Assembly: GCA_965112735.1 (NCBI GenBank) | Contig: OZ218954.1 | Span: 4,216,001 to 4,280,000, forward strand | DNA length: 64,000 bases | Direction: 5' to 3' | DNA from: Phaeosaccion multiseriatum | Lineage: Eukaryota; Ochrophyta, other classes | In this document: positions 1 through 10,031 of the stretch, one piece after another | Layout of the letters: the number at the start of each line of letters is the position of its first letter | How positions within the stretch are numbered: the stretch's first letter is position 1 | Notes under the pieces: model-generated | Databases searched by the model: none | What the model saw: only the letters and a program-made list of their open reading frames with translations | What the model was told of the DNA's origin: nothing | Made by a program: the position numbers and the translations under genes

Positions 1-798
1 GAGGGAGATCTGCAGCTGTCTCCTTCAGTCGCGAGCTCCAACAGGAGAGTGGCAACGGCACCGCACGGGGTCTTCGAGAGGTGAGCTCATCCACCCTCCT
101 CGGTGGCTCGAGTGTGACGAGTGTGGCAAGCTCCTTTCGATCAGCTTACTCGGGCGGAGGGAGGAGACTCGGCAAGAAACTACGAGCGGTGAGTGGTGAG
201 GGAGGGAGGGAGGAAGGGAGGGAGGGAGGATGGCAGTGGATGGAGAAAGTCGGGGCCTTGACACATGCAGTGCAGGGATGAGAGAGGGGAAGGTCCACAG
301 AGAGAAAGACAGACAGAGAGAGAGAGAGAGAGAAACAGGGGAGCCCCGTTGTCCACTTGTTGCCATCACGCCCCCCCTCCTGATCGAATTTGAATCATCC
401 ATTCACCCCACACCCCCCCCACACACACACACTCTCTCTCACACACTCTGCCGTCCACTGCCATCCCTCTATCACAGACCCATTGCACCACTCGTAAGCA
501 TCATATCTATATGCACACGACCATCCACGGCCTCACCCCAGGGATGAACTACCGTTTCAGAATCTCCGCCACAAATTCCGTGGGCACAGGCCCGGTTTCC
601 AAGCCTACATTTAGCGTGGTGACCCCTGCTGTGCCGCCGCAGATGCCCCTTCCCCCCACAGTGGTGCCCATTTCGACCTCTTGTTTGGAGGTGAGGAGAA
701 GGAGGGTGGATGGCAGTGGATGGTACTGTGTGTGTTTGAGTGTGGATGTGTACTTGTGTGAGAGAGAGTGTTTGTGTGTGCGAGCGTGTTTGTGTGTG

Positions 799-837
<39 letters not shown>

Positions 838-3442
838 GTGGGCGTCCGTGCGCGTGTCCATTCTGCCTTGATCTTACGTCTGTCCGGCGCCCCGTTCCTC
901 CCTCTCCTCTCCTCTCTCCCCTTAGGTGCGGTGGGAGCCCCCTTCGGATGGTGGCACTGCTCTCGTGGCGTTTGTCCTAAAGCGGTCTGATTCGCCTCAC
1001 GAGGTGAAGTGTGGAAGGGCGCAGCACCGTGAGCGTTTCACAGAGCTTGTCAGGGGACACGCCTACGCGTTCAAGGTCAGTCCGTGGGAGTGGAGAGGAG
1101 AAGGGTGGGGGCAAGGAGGGCGGAGAAGGGAGGGGAGGAGAGATGAGGATGCATGTCCGCTCCTCTCCTCCTGCCCTCCCTCCTTCCCTCCCTTCCGACC
1201 CCCTGCAACCCCACCCTACACCCCTCACACCCCTCACCGCCCCACCATCTACACCTCTTTCACTCCCTCCCCTTCCTTCCCGCAGATGCGAGCCGTGAAC
1301 AGCGTCGGCGAGAGCGAGTGGTCTGCGTACTCCGACCCCGTGCGTACACTGACCGAGAAACCTGCCCCTCCCCTCAAGCCTGTGCCTGTGCCAGTTCCTT
1401 CGGCGGCGTCGCCAATTGAGATGGAGGTGGATGTAGAGAGCACTCAGGACGGGGGAGACCCCATCCTCTACCTCCGACTAGAGGTATGTATGAATGGCAT
1501 TGGATGGATGGACGGACGGACGGACGGACGGACGGATGGATGGATGGACGGATGGGTGGATGGGTGGATGGATGGATGGATGGTTGAATGGATGGCAGTG
1601 GATCGCAAAGGATCTAAGTCACCAACTATGTCACCACCCATTACCCATCCATTGACTACCCATCAACCACCCTATCACCTCCCATTCACCACCCAATAAC
1701 GCCCCTCTTAACGACCCGTCATAACCCCCATTATATTAAAAAATGCGAGAGCACAATAATCACCACCCCCCTCCCCATTTAACCATCCATTCACCGCCCA
1801 CTAACAAACCGTTAACCATCCACATTAACACTCCGTTAACCCCCCAACATGAACACGCCAATTACCCATTAACAGGTGCGAGAGCACAGTGAGCGCCGCC
1901 CCCCCGAGTGGTTCCGCTCCATGAAGCTTCACATGACCAAAGCAGAGGTGGATGGACAAATGCGCCAATCGCAAGGGCTACGCGGGCTGGGGGCAGACGC
2001 AGGGGCAGGACCAGGAGCAGCACCAGGAGCAGCACCAGGAGCAACAGGGTCGGGCGCTTTGCTGCTTAGGTCAGGGGCAGGGGCAGGGGCAGGGGCAGAG
2101 TCAGGGCCAGGCTCAGGAGCATTGCCAGGGCTTGGGCCAGGGTCAGGGTCAGGGTCAGGGTCAGGGTCAGGGTCAGGGTCAGGGTCAGGGTCAGGGTCAG
2201 TGTCGGTGGTAGGGCCAGCCGCAAGGTCAATCTTTTGCAGGCAAAGCACAGGCCTCATGGGCAGGGCGCCAACGACGACAGCGCTAGAGCACCAACTTGC
2301 GCACTCCGTCGTGCGCCGCTTTGTGGTGGATGCGCTCAGGCCAGGCACCTACTACTCCTTCAAGGCAAGTTGGATGGAGGCATATGGGCTGGGACCCAGG
2401 TGGACGGAGGCGTGTGGTCTGGTATAGAGCTGGATGGGGGCGAATGGGCTGGTATCGAGTGGTTTGGAGGTATATGGGCTGGTGTGGAGCTGGTTGGAGG
2501 TGTATAGGCTTGCTCAGCTCTCGGTTCCGTGGGGGACGAAATCCTCTGCTCTCTTCTGCTCTCTTCTCTCTTTTCCTCCTCTCCTCCTCTCCCCTCCTCT
2601 CCCGTCGTCTCCTGTCCTCTCCTCTGCCCGTATGCCCGCCTATATGCCTCACCCTCTTATACCACCGCCCTCCCCTCCCCTCCCCTCCTCTCCCCTCTCC
2701 TCCCCTCTCCTCCCCTCCCCTCCCCTCCCCTCCCCTCCTCTCCCCTCTCCTCCCCTCTCCTCTCCTCCCCTCCCCTCCCCTCCCCTCCTCTCCTCTCCTC
2801 TCCTCTCCTCTCCTCTCCTCTCCTCTCCCCTCCCCTCCCCTCCCCTCTCCTCCCCTCCCCCCCCCTCCCCCCCCCTTCTCCTCGCCTCTGCGCGCAGGTC
2901 TGTGCGGTGAATGTCAATGGAGAGGGAGACTTCTCCCCGCCCTGCCGCAGGTACGCACCCACCCACACAGTCTCAGCATTTTCTTTGCTTCAGTTTCAGT
3001 TCAAGTTTCAGACAGACACACACACAAGTTTTAGATTCGCTGCCCTCCCCATAGGACCGGCGTCATCTCCGTCGCTTCCCATCTCTGTCACTCTCTGTCT
3101 CCCTCTCTCTTTCTGTCTCTCTCCCTCTCTCCCTCTCTCCCTTCTCCCCCCCTCTTTGTTCCTCTCACCCTCCCGAGCCCCCGCCCTCCGTCCCCCTGTC
3201 CCTGTACCCTTTGACCTCTACCCTGCTGCTTCTGTCTCACCACCTGCTATACCCTGTTGGTCTGTTTCGCACTCTGCTGTCTGTATCACCAACTGCTGTA
3301 CCCTGCTGGTCGGTATCTCAGAGTGCGTACCCTGAGTCCTCTCGTGCCCTCAAAGCCGTCGGATCCGCCCGTCATCGGAGCGAAGGTGAGAGACCTTTTA
3401 CGCCCCTGTACGCCCCCGGGAGGCGTTTCAGTGCTCTCTCTG

Positions 3443-3482
<40 letters not shown>

Positions 3483-4534
3483 CGTTGCTTGTGTACTTGC
3501 TCGTCCCCCCAACTACTTGATCCTTGCTCGACCCTTGTCATTTGTTTGGCACTTGATTCGTGCTGTCACACGTGCTTGACGCTTGCTTGACGCTTGCTTG
3601 ACGCTTGCTTGACGCTTGCTTGACGCATACTTGCTCCTTACCCAACAACTTCTTGACACTCGATCGACACTCGGCACTTGGACTCCTGCTTTGTCAATCA
3701 CTCACTCTTGGTTGACGGGTACTTGCTCGCCTTGCTCAACTACCTTTGGACATTCGATACTTCTGCTTCATCCTTGACACTTGACAGACCACGGACAGTT
3801 GTGCTGCCGCCTGGACGGACATTCACGGGAACGGCGCCGACATCGACGGGTATGTACTGGAGTACGGTTACATACCAAGCGAGGAAGAGAGGAGAGAGGA
3901 GGAGGAAGCAAATGCGAGGAGGGAGCGGGAGAAGCTGGAGGAGAGGGGTGTGCGAGAGAGGAAGGAGCAGAGTCAGAAGCAGAGCAAGGGGAAGGAGGAG
4001 AAGGATCGTGATGGCAGCACTTTTTGCGATAAGAAGGACGCCGGAGAGAAGAAAACGAAGGCGGGGGTGGAGCAGGAGGAGGAAACAGAGGAGAAGCAAG
4101 AAGGAAGAGAAGAGAAGGGGGATGGAAACCATGAGGTCGAGGTCGGGGAGGGAATGATGGCTCCGGCTGCGGGCGACAGTGCGAGCAGTGGCGCCCTGCG
4201 GCAAGGAGCCCTCGCTCCTCCTCCTACTCAGCAAAGGCAAGAACAAGGAGACGAAGAAGCAAAAGAGGAGGAAGAAGAGGAGGAAGAAGAAGAAGAAGAA
4301 GAAGAAGAAACAGAAGGAGGCGACGAAGGATCAGAAGGAGAGCTGGTGGTGTGGCGAGTGGAGAGCTGTAGCGTGAGCTACTCCACGCAAACGGCACGGC
4401 TTGAGCATCTCTCCGTGGGCAAGCGTTACGTGGTGCGGGTGGCCGGGGTGAACATTGTGGGGCAGGGACCGTTCAGCGACTGGTCCGAACCGCTGCAGCT
4501 GCTCTCACCCGAGGGGCAGCAGGGGAAGCACTAG
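1..4534 (+). CDS. Fibronectin type III repeat protein, 5'-truncated
   Basis: The 3' part of a multi-exon gene whose start lies left of the window. Exons that keep phase are 1-188, 478-690, 926-1075, 1286-1483, 1876-2364, 2898-2950, 3322-3385 and 3788-4534 (TAG), giving about 699 residues. At least four FN3-like modules are visible from their F/G-strand signatures: [59 protein letters not shown] and [20 protein letters not shown]. Two modules are interrupted by low-complexity insertions: a Gly/Ser run encoded by a GGTCAG hexamer (about 2138-2200) and a Lys/Glu-rich segment (3870-4330). The intron after 2364 has a GC donor (GCAAGT). FN3 domains are adhesion or scaffold modules, and nothing in the visible part indicates an enzyme. 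No signal peptide or membrane segment is seen because the N-terminus is missing. The gene is convergent with the ankyrin gene at 4943. The domain call is firm; the function is unknown. Confidence 0.8.
2138..2200 (+). repeat. GGTCAG hexanucleotide repeat in coding exon
   Basis: A tandem hexamer inside the fifth visible exon of the FN3 gene. In frame it encodes a Gly-Ser run. It follows a looser Gly/Ala-rich stretch from about 1985 and sits in a loop of an FN3-like module. Confidence 0.85.
2640..2885 (+). repeat. Polypyrimidine CCCCTCTCCT tract in FN3 intron
   Basis: About 245 bases of almost pure C/T ending at the acceptor at 2897. It makes up most of the intron 2365-2897 and acts as an extremely long polypyrimidine tract. 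Confidence 0.85.
3573..3632 (+). repeat. GACGCTTGCTT minisatellite
   Basis: Four to five tandem 10-11-base units in the last intron of the FN3 gene. A related array (GACGCTTGTGCTT type) occurs at 34826-34880 in the last intron of the methyltransferase gene. Confidence 0.8.
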
Positions 4535-4942
4535 GCCCTTCGAGGGAATGTCTCTTTGTTATCCGAATACGGAGGCAGTAGGAGTGCACATTGAACATAT
4601 CGTAGTTCTGTAGTGAGAGAAGGAGAGTAGAGAAAGCTGGTACAGTTTCAGTTCATTCGCCCGCGAAGAGGGTGGACGCATTAAATCAGCAACTACTGTA
4701 CAAGCAGGGGCGTTGGTTGTTCATCAAGCCTCAGGTCTGTTGAGGTCGGCGCGCCGATACGGATAGTAGAAGCGTAAAAGTGCATGTAGAGTCACATGGG
4801 CAAAAGACACTTCAAGCCTTGGCCTCTACTCCATGACCATGCGCGAGTTGGGCCTGGCACAGCATCGAAGCAGCGCGCTCTCTTCCGTTCTCTCTCTTGC
4901 TCCTCCCCCGCCCGCCCTCTCTCTCGCGCGCCATCTCTCTGT
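4535..4942. other. Convergent intergenic region
   Basis: This lies between the 3' ends of the FN3 gene (+) and an ankyrin gene (-). It must hold both 3' UTRs. No ORF, clear terminator motif or RNA gene is recognisable. Confidence 0.5.
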
Positions 4943-6982
4943 TTACATGCATACATATGTGTCTCTCCTTCCCTCCCTCGGTGGCTCATCATTCTCCTCT
5001 TCCTCCTCCAGCTCGAAGCCGTACAGATCCATGAGCGCCTTCACCTCCCTCGACATGGCCTCGATGCAGAAGAAGTCCGCTGCCTGCAGAGCCTGCTCCG
5101 CTCTCAACTCGTCAAACAGCTTCACGCGCTCCCTCTTCCTCTTTCCTGATGCCTCACTACTACTCCCACCTCCTCTTCCGTCACCGCTACCACCGACCGT
5201 CTCAGAGCTGCTGCTACTGCTCAGCTGCCCATGGCGCCCTCGGGTAAGCAGGCTCTTGACGCTACCCGTCGTGACGAACTGCACCACAGCCGCAAAGCCC
5301 TCCTCGGTAAAGTCCACTCCGTCCAACGTCACCTCCACCTCGTCTTTGGCCTTTCCCTTGATGCCCATGAAGCCCCGCCCCGCCGGGTCCAGCATGGTAG
5401 GGAGACTGCCTGCAGCCGTGTCATGCCTGTCCGAGCCATCAGAGCTCCCTCCCTCCCCTTCAGTCTTGTTCATCAGCAGCTCCATCAGGGGTATGCTCAG
5501 TGTGTACTGCGTGTCCTTGCTCTTCCCCGTCGTCCTGTCTACCAAGCGCACTCTCACCACACGGCCCTCCTTGGCGGCCTCAGAGTATGCAGAGCCGGAA
5601 GAGATGTGTCCAGCTATGGTATTGCAGACACGATCAGCAGATTCGTGTGCCTCTCTTTCCTGTCTGACATACGCCCCGACAACGTCCCCACAATCGCTCT
5701 CTCCAACCAAGGCCATGACTGGCTTGCTGACGGCAGCGCCCATCTCCAGCAGGAGTGCCGCCACCTTCTTCCTCCCTCGCAAGGACCCACATACATCAAA
5801 GTTTATTATGTCCTCCTCTGCAGGAGACATGCACACCATCAAGGGGCTTTTCCCACCGTCAGTGAGAGCATCGACCTCAGCTCCAGCCTCCAACAGGAGG
5901 TACACAAGCCTCATGCTGCCCCGTGCCGCTGCTATGTGAAGGGGTGTAGTGTTGCCGTCTCGCTTGGCGTTCACGTTTGCTCCTGCGTCTATTAGCTCGG
6001 CAGCAGCGTCCATTCTCCCGTACTTCAGAGCCAAGTGGAGCGGCGTGTCGTTCTCGGAATCAACAGCGTCGAGGGAGGCACCGAGGTGGATGAGCGCCTT
6101 CACACAGGTGGACTTGCCCCAGTAGGCAGCGGAGTGCAGAGGAGTGTCCTGATAAGAGTTCTTCGTGTCCACCTCCAGCCCTCGACGGACGATCTCGTCG
6201 ATGAGTTCACTGTGACCTCCCTCAGCAGCGAAGTGCAAAAGAGATCCCCCGTCCTCATCCTTCACGTTCAAATTAGCTCCTGCCTCTAGCAGCAAGGACA
6301 GGGCCTCCAATCTCTCGGCGCCCTTGCCCTGCCCCTCACAGCAGATCTGGGCTGGTGTTCTTGCGTGGCCATCTTCATTCAGCTCGTTCACCTCGGCCCC
6401 GGCCCTGAGTAGCACCCGCACGGACTCGAGACAAAATGATGATATGGCCCAGTGCAGGGCTTCGGTGTCCTCCAACCTGGCCTCATGCTTCAAGAGATAC
6501 GACACGATCTTGGGGTGACTTTCGCTCAAGTAGCTGCCCGCAGCGGCAGCCAAGGGAACACAGCCAGACCGATCACGTTTGTTCACATCTGCACCCTCCT
6601 CCACAAGCGCCTGAACCAAAGCGAAGCGGCCCTTTCGTGCAGCCAGGACCAGCGGAGTTGTTCCATCCCCTTCATCCTCATCATCATCATCTTCTCCTCC
6701 TCGACTCGCATCAATGTCGAGCCCGCAGTCCTTCAGCAGCTTCACGCTTCCCCGCATCTGCACTTTATTATGCTCCATGGCGATGTTGTCCATCTCAGCA
6801 AGAGCGTGGATAGGCGTGTGGCCCTTCCTCTTCAGCGAGTCAAAGTCGATCGTTGAGAGCACGGCTGCCAGCAAAAAAGAAAGCTCCTCCACCCCCTTGT
6901 TTCCCCCAATCTCAATCTCATTGCTGCTGCTCCCATCACGCCACTCGTGAATCCGCTGCAGTGCTTCCTCCATAGTCACCAT
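4943..6982 (-). CDS. Ankyrin-repeat protein with C-terminal BTB-like domain, copy 1
   Basis: An intronless gene of about 679 residues. The ATG at 6982 is chosen because the two paralogues align from MVTxEEALQRI; an in-frame ATG at 6973 is the alternative. The N-terminal two thirds holds about eight ankyrin units, for example TPLVLAARKGRFALVQALVE, DTPLHSAAYWGKSTCVKALI and TPLHIAAARGSMRLVYLLLE. The C-terminal part, from RVRLVDRTTGKSKDTQYTLS through VDFTEEGFAAVVQFVTTGSV to ALQAADFFCIEAM, has the order and hydrophobic pattern of the second half of a BTB/POZ fold, so a substrate-adaptor role in a cullin-3 ligase is possible. Its C-terminal tail differs from the sister genes, ending in an acidic run and then a short unrelated peptide. 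It is tandem with copy 2 (7328-9400). It has no introns, unlike all the other genes here. The ankyrin call is firm; the BTB call is an inference. Confidence 0.85.
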   Translation of the reverse strand: MVTMEEALQRIHEWRDGSSSNEIEIGGNKGVEELSFLLAAVLSTIDFDSLKRKGHTPIHALAEMDNIAMEHNKVQMRGSVKLLKDCGLDIDASRGGEDDDDEDEGDGTTPLVLAARKGRFALVQALVEEGADVNKRDRSGCVPLAAAAGSYLSESHPKIVSYLLKHEARLEDTEALHWAISSFCLESVRVLLRAGAEVNELNEDGHARTPAQICCEGQGKGAERLEALSLLLEAGANLNVKDEDGGSLLHFAAEGGHSELIDEIVRRGLEVDTKNSYQDTPLHSAAYWGKSTCVKALIHLGASLDAVDSENDTPLHLALKYGRMDAAAELIDAGANVNAKRDGNTTPLHIAAARGSMRLVYLLLEAGAEVDALTDGGKSPLMVCMSPAEEDIINFDVCGSLRGRKKVAALLLEMGAAVSKPVMALVGESDCGDVVGAYVRQEREAHESADRVCNTIAGHISSGSAYSEAAKEGRVVRVRLVDRTTGKSKDTQYTLSIPLMELLMNKTEGEGGSSDGSDRHDTAAGSLPTMLDPAGRGFMGIKGKAKDEVEVTLDGVDFTEEGFAAVVQFVTTGSVKSLLTRGRHGQLSSSSSSETVGGSGDGRGGGSSSEASGKRKRERVKLFDELRAEQALQAADFFCIEAMSREVKALMDLYGFELEEEEENDEPPREGRRDTYVCM

Positions 6983-6988
6983 TACCAA

Positions 6989-7327
6989 AGTATAAAGAGC
7001 TGAAGATGGTTCACTACAAGGGGGGAAATGAAAAGGGAAGAAGGAGGGGAGGAGGAGGATGACATGCTACAGTTTCAGTTTCAGTTTCAGTTGATTAGCG
7101 ATGGATGACATTGTAGCCCGTAGACCCGCGCTTGCTGCATGGATAGAACCCTCTAGTCGCCCCCGGGGAGCTGGAGGGAATTCTATAAAGTCTATAAACG
7201 CCCACCCACCGTCGAGCCACCGTGGCACCTTGACGAGGAAGAGGAGAGAGTAAAGTCTTCAGCAAAGCCTTAGCGGGCTTTATGAGCGTATTTATTGAAC
7301 GCGGGAGGGGGGTCACCGACAGCTCCT
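6989..7327. other. Spacer between tandem ankyrin genes
   Basis: The upstream region of copy 1 and 3' flank of copy 2. It includes a short TTTCAG tandem run at about 7069-7092, a motif that also appears at 2980, 4644 and 47792. No coding potential is seen. Confidence 0.5.
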
Positions 7328-9400
7328 CTACAGGCCCTCTCTGCTTCGCTTCCTCTTCCTCGGCGGCTCATCCTTCTCCTCCGTCTCCTTGGCTAGCTCG
7401 AAGCCGTACAGCGTCATGAGCGCCTTCACCTCCCTCGACATGGCCTCGATGCAGAAGAAGCCCGCTGCCTGCAGAGCCTGCTCCGCTCTCAACTCGTCAA
7501 ACAGCTTCACGCGCTCCCTCTTCCTCTTTCCTGATGCCTCACTACTACTCCCACCGTCTCTTCCGTCACCGCTACCACCGACCGTCTCAGAGCTGCTGCT
7601 ACTGCTCAGCTGCCCATGGCGCCCTCGGGTAAGCAGGCTCTTGACGCTACCCGTCGTGACGAACTGCACCACAGCTGCAAAGCCCTCCTCGGTAAAGTCC
7701 ACTCCGTCAAACGTCACCTCCACCTCGTCCTTGGCCTTGCCCTTGATGCCCATGAAGCCACGCCCCGCCGGGTCCAGCATGGTCGGGAGACTGCCTGCAG
7801 CCGTGTCATGCCTGTCCGAGCCGTCAGAGCTCCCTCTCTCTCCCTCAGTCTTGTTCATCAGCAGCTCCATCAGCGGTATGCTCAGTGTGTACTGCGTGTC
7901 CTTGCTCTTCCCCGTCGTCCTGTCTACCAAGCGCACTCGCACCACACGGCCCTCCTTGGCGGCCTCAGTATAGGCAGAGCCGGAAGAGATGTGCCCAGCT
8001 ATGGTGTTGCAAACGCGATTAGAAGCAGTTTGTGCGTCTCTCGCGGTACTGACGAAAGCTTCAATGACGTCCCCACAATCGCTCTCTCCTGCCAGGGCCA
8101 TGACTGGCTTGGTGACGGCAGCGCCCATCTCCAGCAGGAGTGCCGCCACCTTCTTCCTATCTTCCTTTGCGCCTGTCCAATCTGACCACGCAAACAGGGC
8201 TGACACGTTGTGGCCCTTTGCAGGAGACATGCACTCCATCAAGGGGCTGAAGTCCTTGGTGGTCAGTGCGTCGACCTCAGCCCCAGCCTCCAACAGGAGG
8301 TACGCAAGCTTCATGCTGCCCCGTGCCGCTGCCAGATGAAGGGGTGCAAGGTTACCGTCTCGCTTGGCGTTCACGTTTGCTCCTGCGTCGATCAGCTCGG
8401 CCGCAATGTCCATTCTCTCGAACTTCAGAGCCAAGTGGAGCGGCGTGTTCTTCTCGGAATCAACAGCCTCGAGGGAGGCACCGAGGCGGATGAGCGCCTT
8501 CATGCAGGTGGACTTGTCGTTCACAGCAGCGAGGTGAAGAGGAGTGTACTGAGCAGAATTGCTCTTCGTGTCCAACTCCAGCCCTCGACGGACGAGCTCG
8601 TCGATGAGTTCACAGTAACCGGCAGCAGCGGCATGGTGCAAGAGAGACCACCCGAGTTCCTTCACGTTCAAATTAGCCCCTGCCTCTAGCAGCAAGGACA
8701 GGACCTCCAATCTCTCGCTGGTGCTGCCTTTGCCCCCCAAACGACAACAGATCTGGGCTGGTGTCGATCCATGTCCTCCATCCTCTAGCTCATCCACTCG
8801 CTCATCCACCTCGGCCCCGGCCTGGAGTAGCACCCGCACGGACTCGGGACAAAAGGATGATACGGCTCCGTGCAGGGCTTCGGTGTCCTCCAACCTGGCC
8901 TCATGCTTCAAGAGATACGACAAGATCTTGGGGTGACTTTCGCTCCAGGAGCTGCCCGCAGCGGCAGACAAGGGAACAAAGCCATATCCATCATTTTTGT
9001 TTACATCTGCACCCTCCTCCACGAGCCCTTCAACCAAAGCAAAGTGGCCCTTTAGTGCAGCCAGGATCAGCGGAGTTATTCCACCCCCTTCACCCTCATC
9101 ATCATCATCTTCTCCTCCTCGTCTCGCATCAATGTCCAGCCCACACTCCTTCAGCAACTTCACGCTTCCCCGCATCTGCAACCCCTTCTCCTCCATGGTG
9201 ATCTTGTCCATCTCAGCAAGAGCGTGGAGAGGCGTTTGGCCCTTCCTCTTCAGCGAGTCAAAGTCGATCGTTGAGAGCACGGCTGCAAGGACAAGCGAAA
9301 GCTCGTCCACACCAACGCCCTTGTTTCCCCCAATCTCATTGCTGCTGCTCCCATCACGCCACTCGTGAATCCGCTGCAGCGCTTCCTCCGTAGTCACCAT
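7328..9400 (-). CDS. Ankyrin-repeat protein with C-terminal BTB-like domain, copy 2
   Basis: An intronless gene of about 690 residues. The ATG at 9400 gives MVTTEEALQRIHEW, aligning with the sister proteins. The frame stays open upstream to 9520, but that extension is absent from the paralogues. The domain plan matches copy 1: acidic linker, ankyrin units such as TPLHLAAVNDKSTCMKALIR and APLHLAAARGSMKLAYLLLE, then the BTB-like C-terminus ending in a basic KRKRSREGL tail that could be a nuclear localisation signal. The last third is almost identical to copy 1 at DNA level, whereas the ankyrin part has many substitutions. The gene is divergent from the coiled-coil gene that starts at 10032. Confidence 0.85.
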   Translation of the reverse strand: MVTTEEALQRIHEWRDGSSSNEIGGNKGVGVDELSLVLAAVLSTIDFDSLKRKGQTPLHALAEMDKITMEEKGLQMRGSVKLLKECGLDIDARRGGEDDDDEGEGGGITPLILAALKGHFALVEGLVEEGADVNKNDGYGFVPLSAAAGSSWSESHPKILSYLLKHEARLEDTEALHGAVSSFCPESVRVLLQAGAEVDERVDELEDGGHGSTPAQICCRLGGKGSTSERLEVLSLLLEAGANLNVKELGWSLLHHAAAAGYCELIDELVRRGLELDTKSNSAQYTPLHLAAVNDKSTCMKALIRLGASLEAVDSEKNTPLHLALKFERMDIAAELIDAGANVNAKRDGNLAPLHLAAARGSMKLAYLLLEAGAEVDALTTKDFSPLMECMSPAKGHNVSALFAWSDWTGAKEDRKKVAALLLEMGAAVTKPVMALAGESDCGDVIEAFVSTARDAQTASNRVCNTIAGHISSGSAYTEAAKEGRVVRVRLVDRTTGKSKDTQYTLSIPLMELLMNKTEGERGSSDGSDRHDTAAGSLPTMLDPAGRGFMGIKGKAKDEVEVTFDGVDFTEEGFAAVVQFVTTGSVKSLLTRGRHGQLSSSSSSETVGGSGDGRDGGSSSEASGKRKRERVKLFDELRAEQALQAAGFFCIEAMSREVKALMTLYGFELAKETEEKDEPPRKRKRSREGL

Positions 9401-10031
9401 TATGACACGTGTACACAAGCTGGTTGTTTTCTTTTCTTCTCTCGCTATCGCTGACCACTTGAATTTGAAATTCACACCTAGCCCCGTTGGGCATTTCCCT
9501 TTTTCACTCCACCCCAGCAACAGGTTCTGTTAGAATCACGCACGAGACAGCAAAGACATTGGAGAAGGATCATAAGGCCAGAAAGCCTGCAAGGGAGAGC
9601 GAGGTACGTAAGAGAGCGGAGGAGAGTTGCGTTTGGTTTGCCGTAGATGCAAAGGGGAAAAGGGGATGCCGCCCCCGCATTGAAGAGCTTCCAAACGAAG
9701 AGCTTTGGGAAGAGGAGGGGAGAGGGAAGGTGCAAGCACACTGTGCATGAGGAGGATACGGTAGAGTGGCCCATGTTGCTCGTTTTCCCCGGATCGTGCT
9801 CTCTCTCTTATTTCCCAGTCCTTTTTGTTTGGAGCTCTGACCTCCCCGTTCCACTTGCTCTGAGCTCCCTCCCTGCCCGGACCCCCCCACCCCCCACACG
9901 CACACAATCTTAGCACAAACACGCCTTGAACCTCTCTTCTTCTTATCTCAATCCCCTCCCTGTCTTTCCACCTACACTTGTTCTCTCATCAGGCACACGT
10001 GGGCCAACGCTTCTCTGCCTCTCTTGCGAGG
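9401..10031. promoter_or_regulatory. Divergent promoter region with probable 5' UTR exon and intron
   Basis: The shared upstream region of the ankyrin gene (-) and the coiled-coil gene (+). A good donor (GAG|GTACGT) at 9604 and a pyrimidine-rich acceptor (CTCATCAG) ending at 9993 suggest a non-coding first exon ending at 9603 and a 5' UTR intron for the + strand gene. No ATG precedes 10032 in that path. No TATA box is convincing. Confidence 0.4.

Noticed and set aside
1862-2348. Minus-strand ORF with Pro/Asp repeats
   Set aside because: Complement of the GGTCAG repeat exon of the FN3 gene.
4833-6518. Plus-strand ORFs over the ankyrin copies
   Set aside because: They are shadows of the minus-strand ankyrin genes, and the same shadow ORFs recur over copies 2 and 3.
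9487-9750. Short ORF upstream of the coiled-coil gene
   Set aside because: It has no ATG and crosses a good splice donor; it is more likely a 5' UTR exon.
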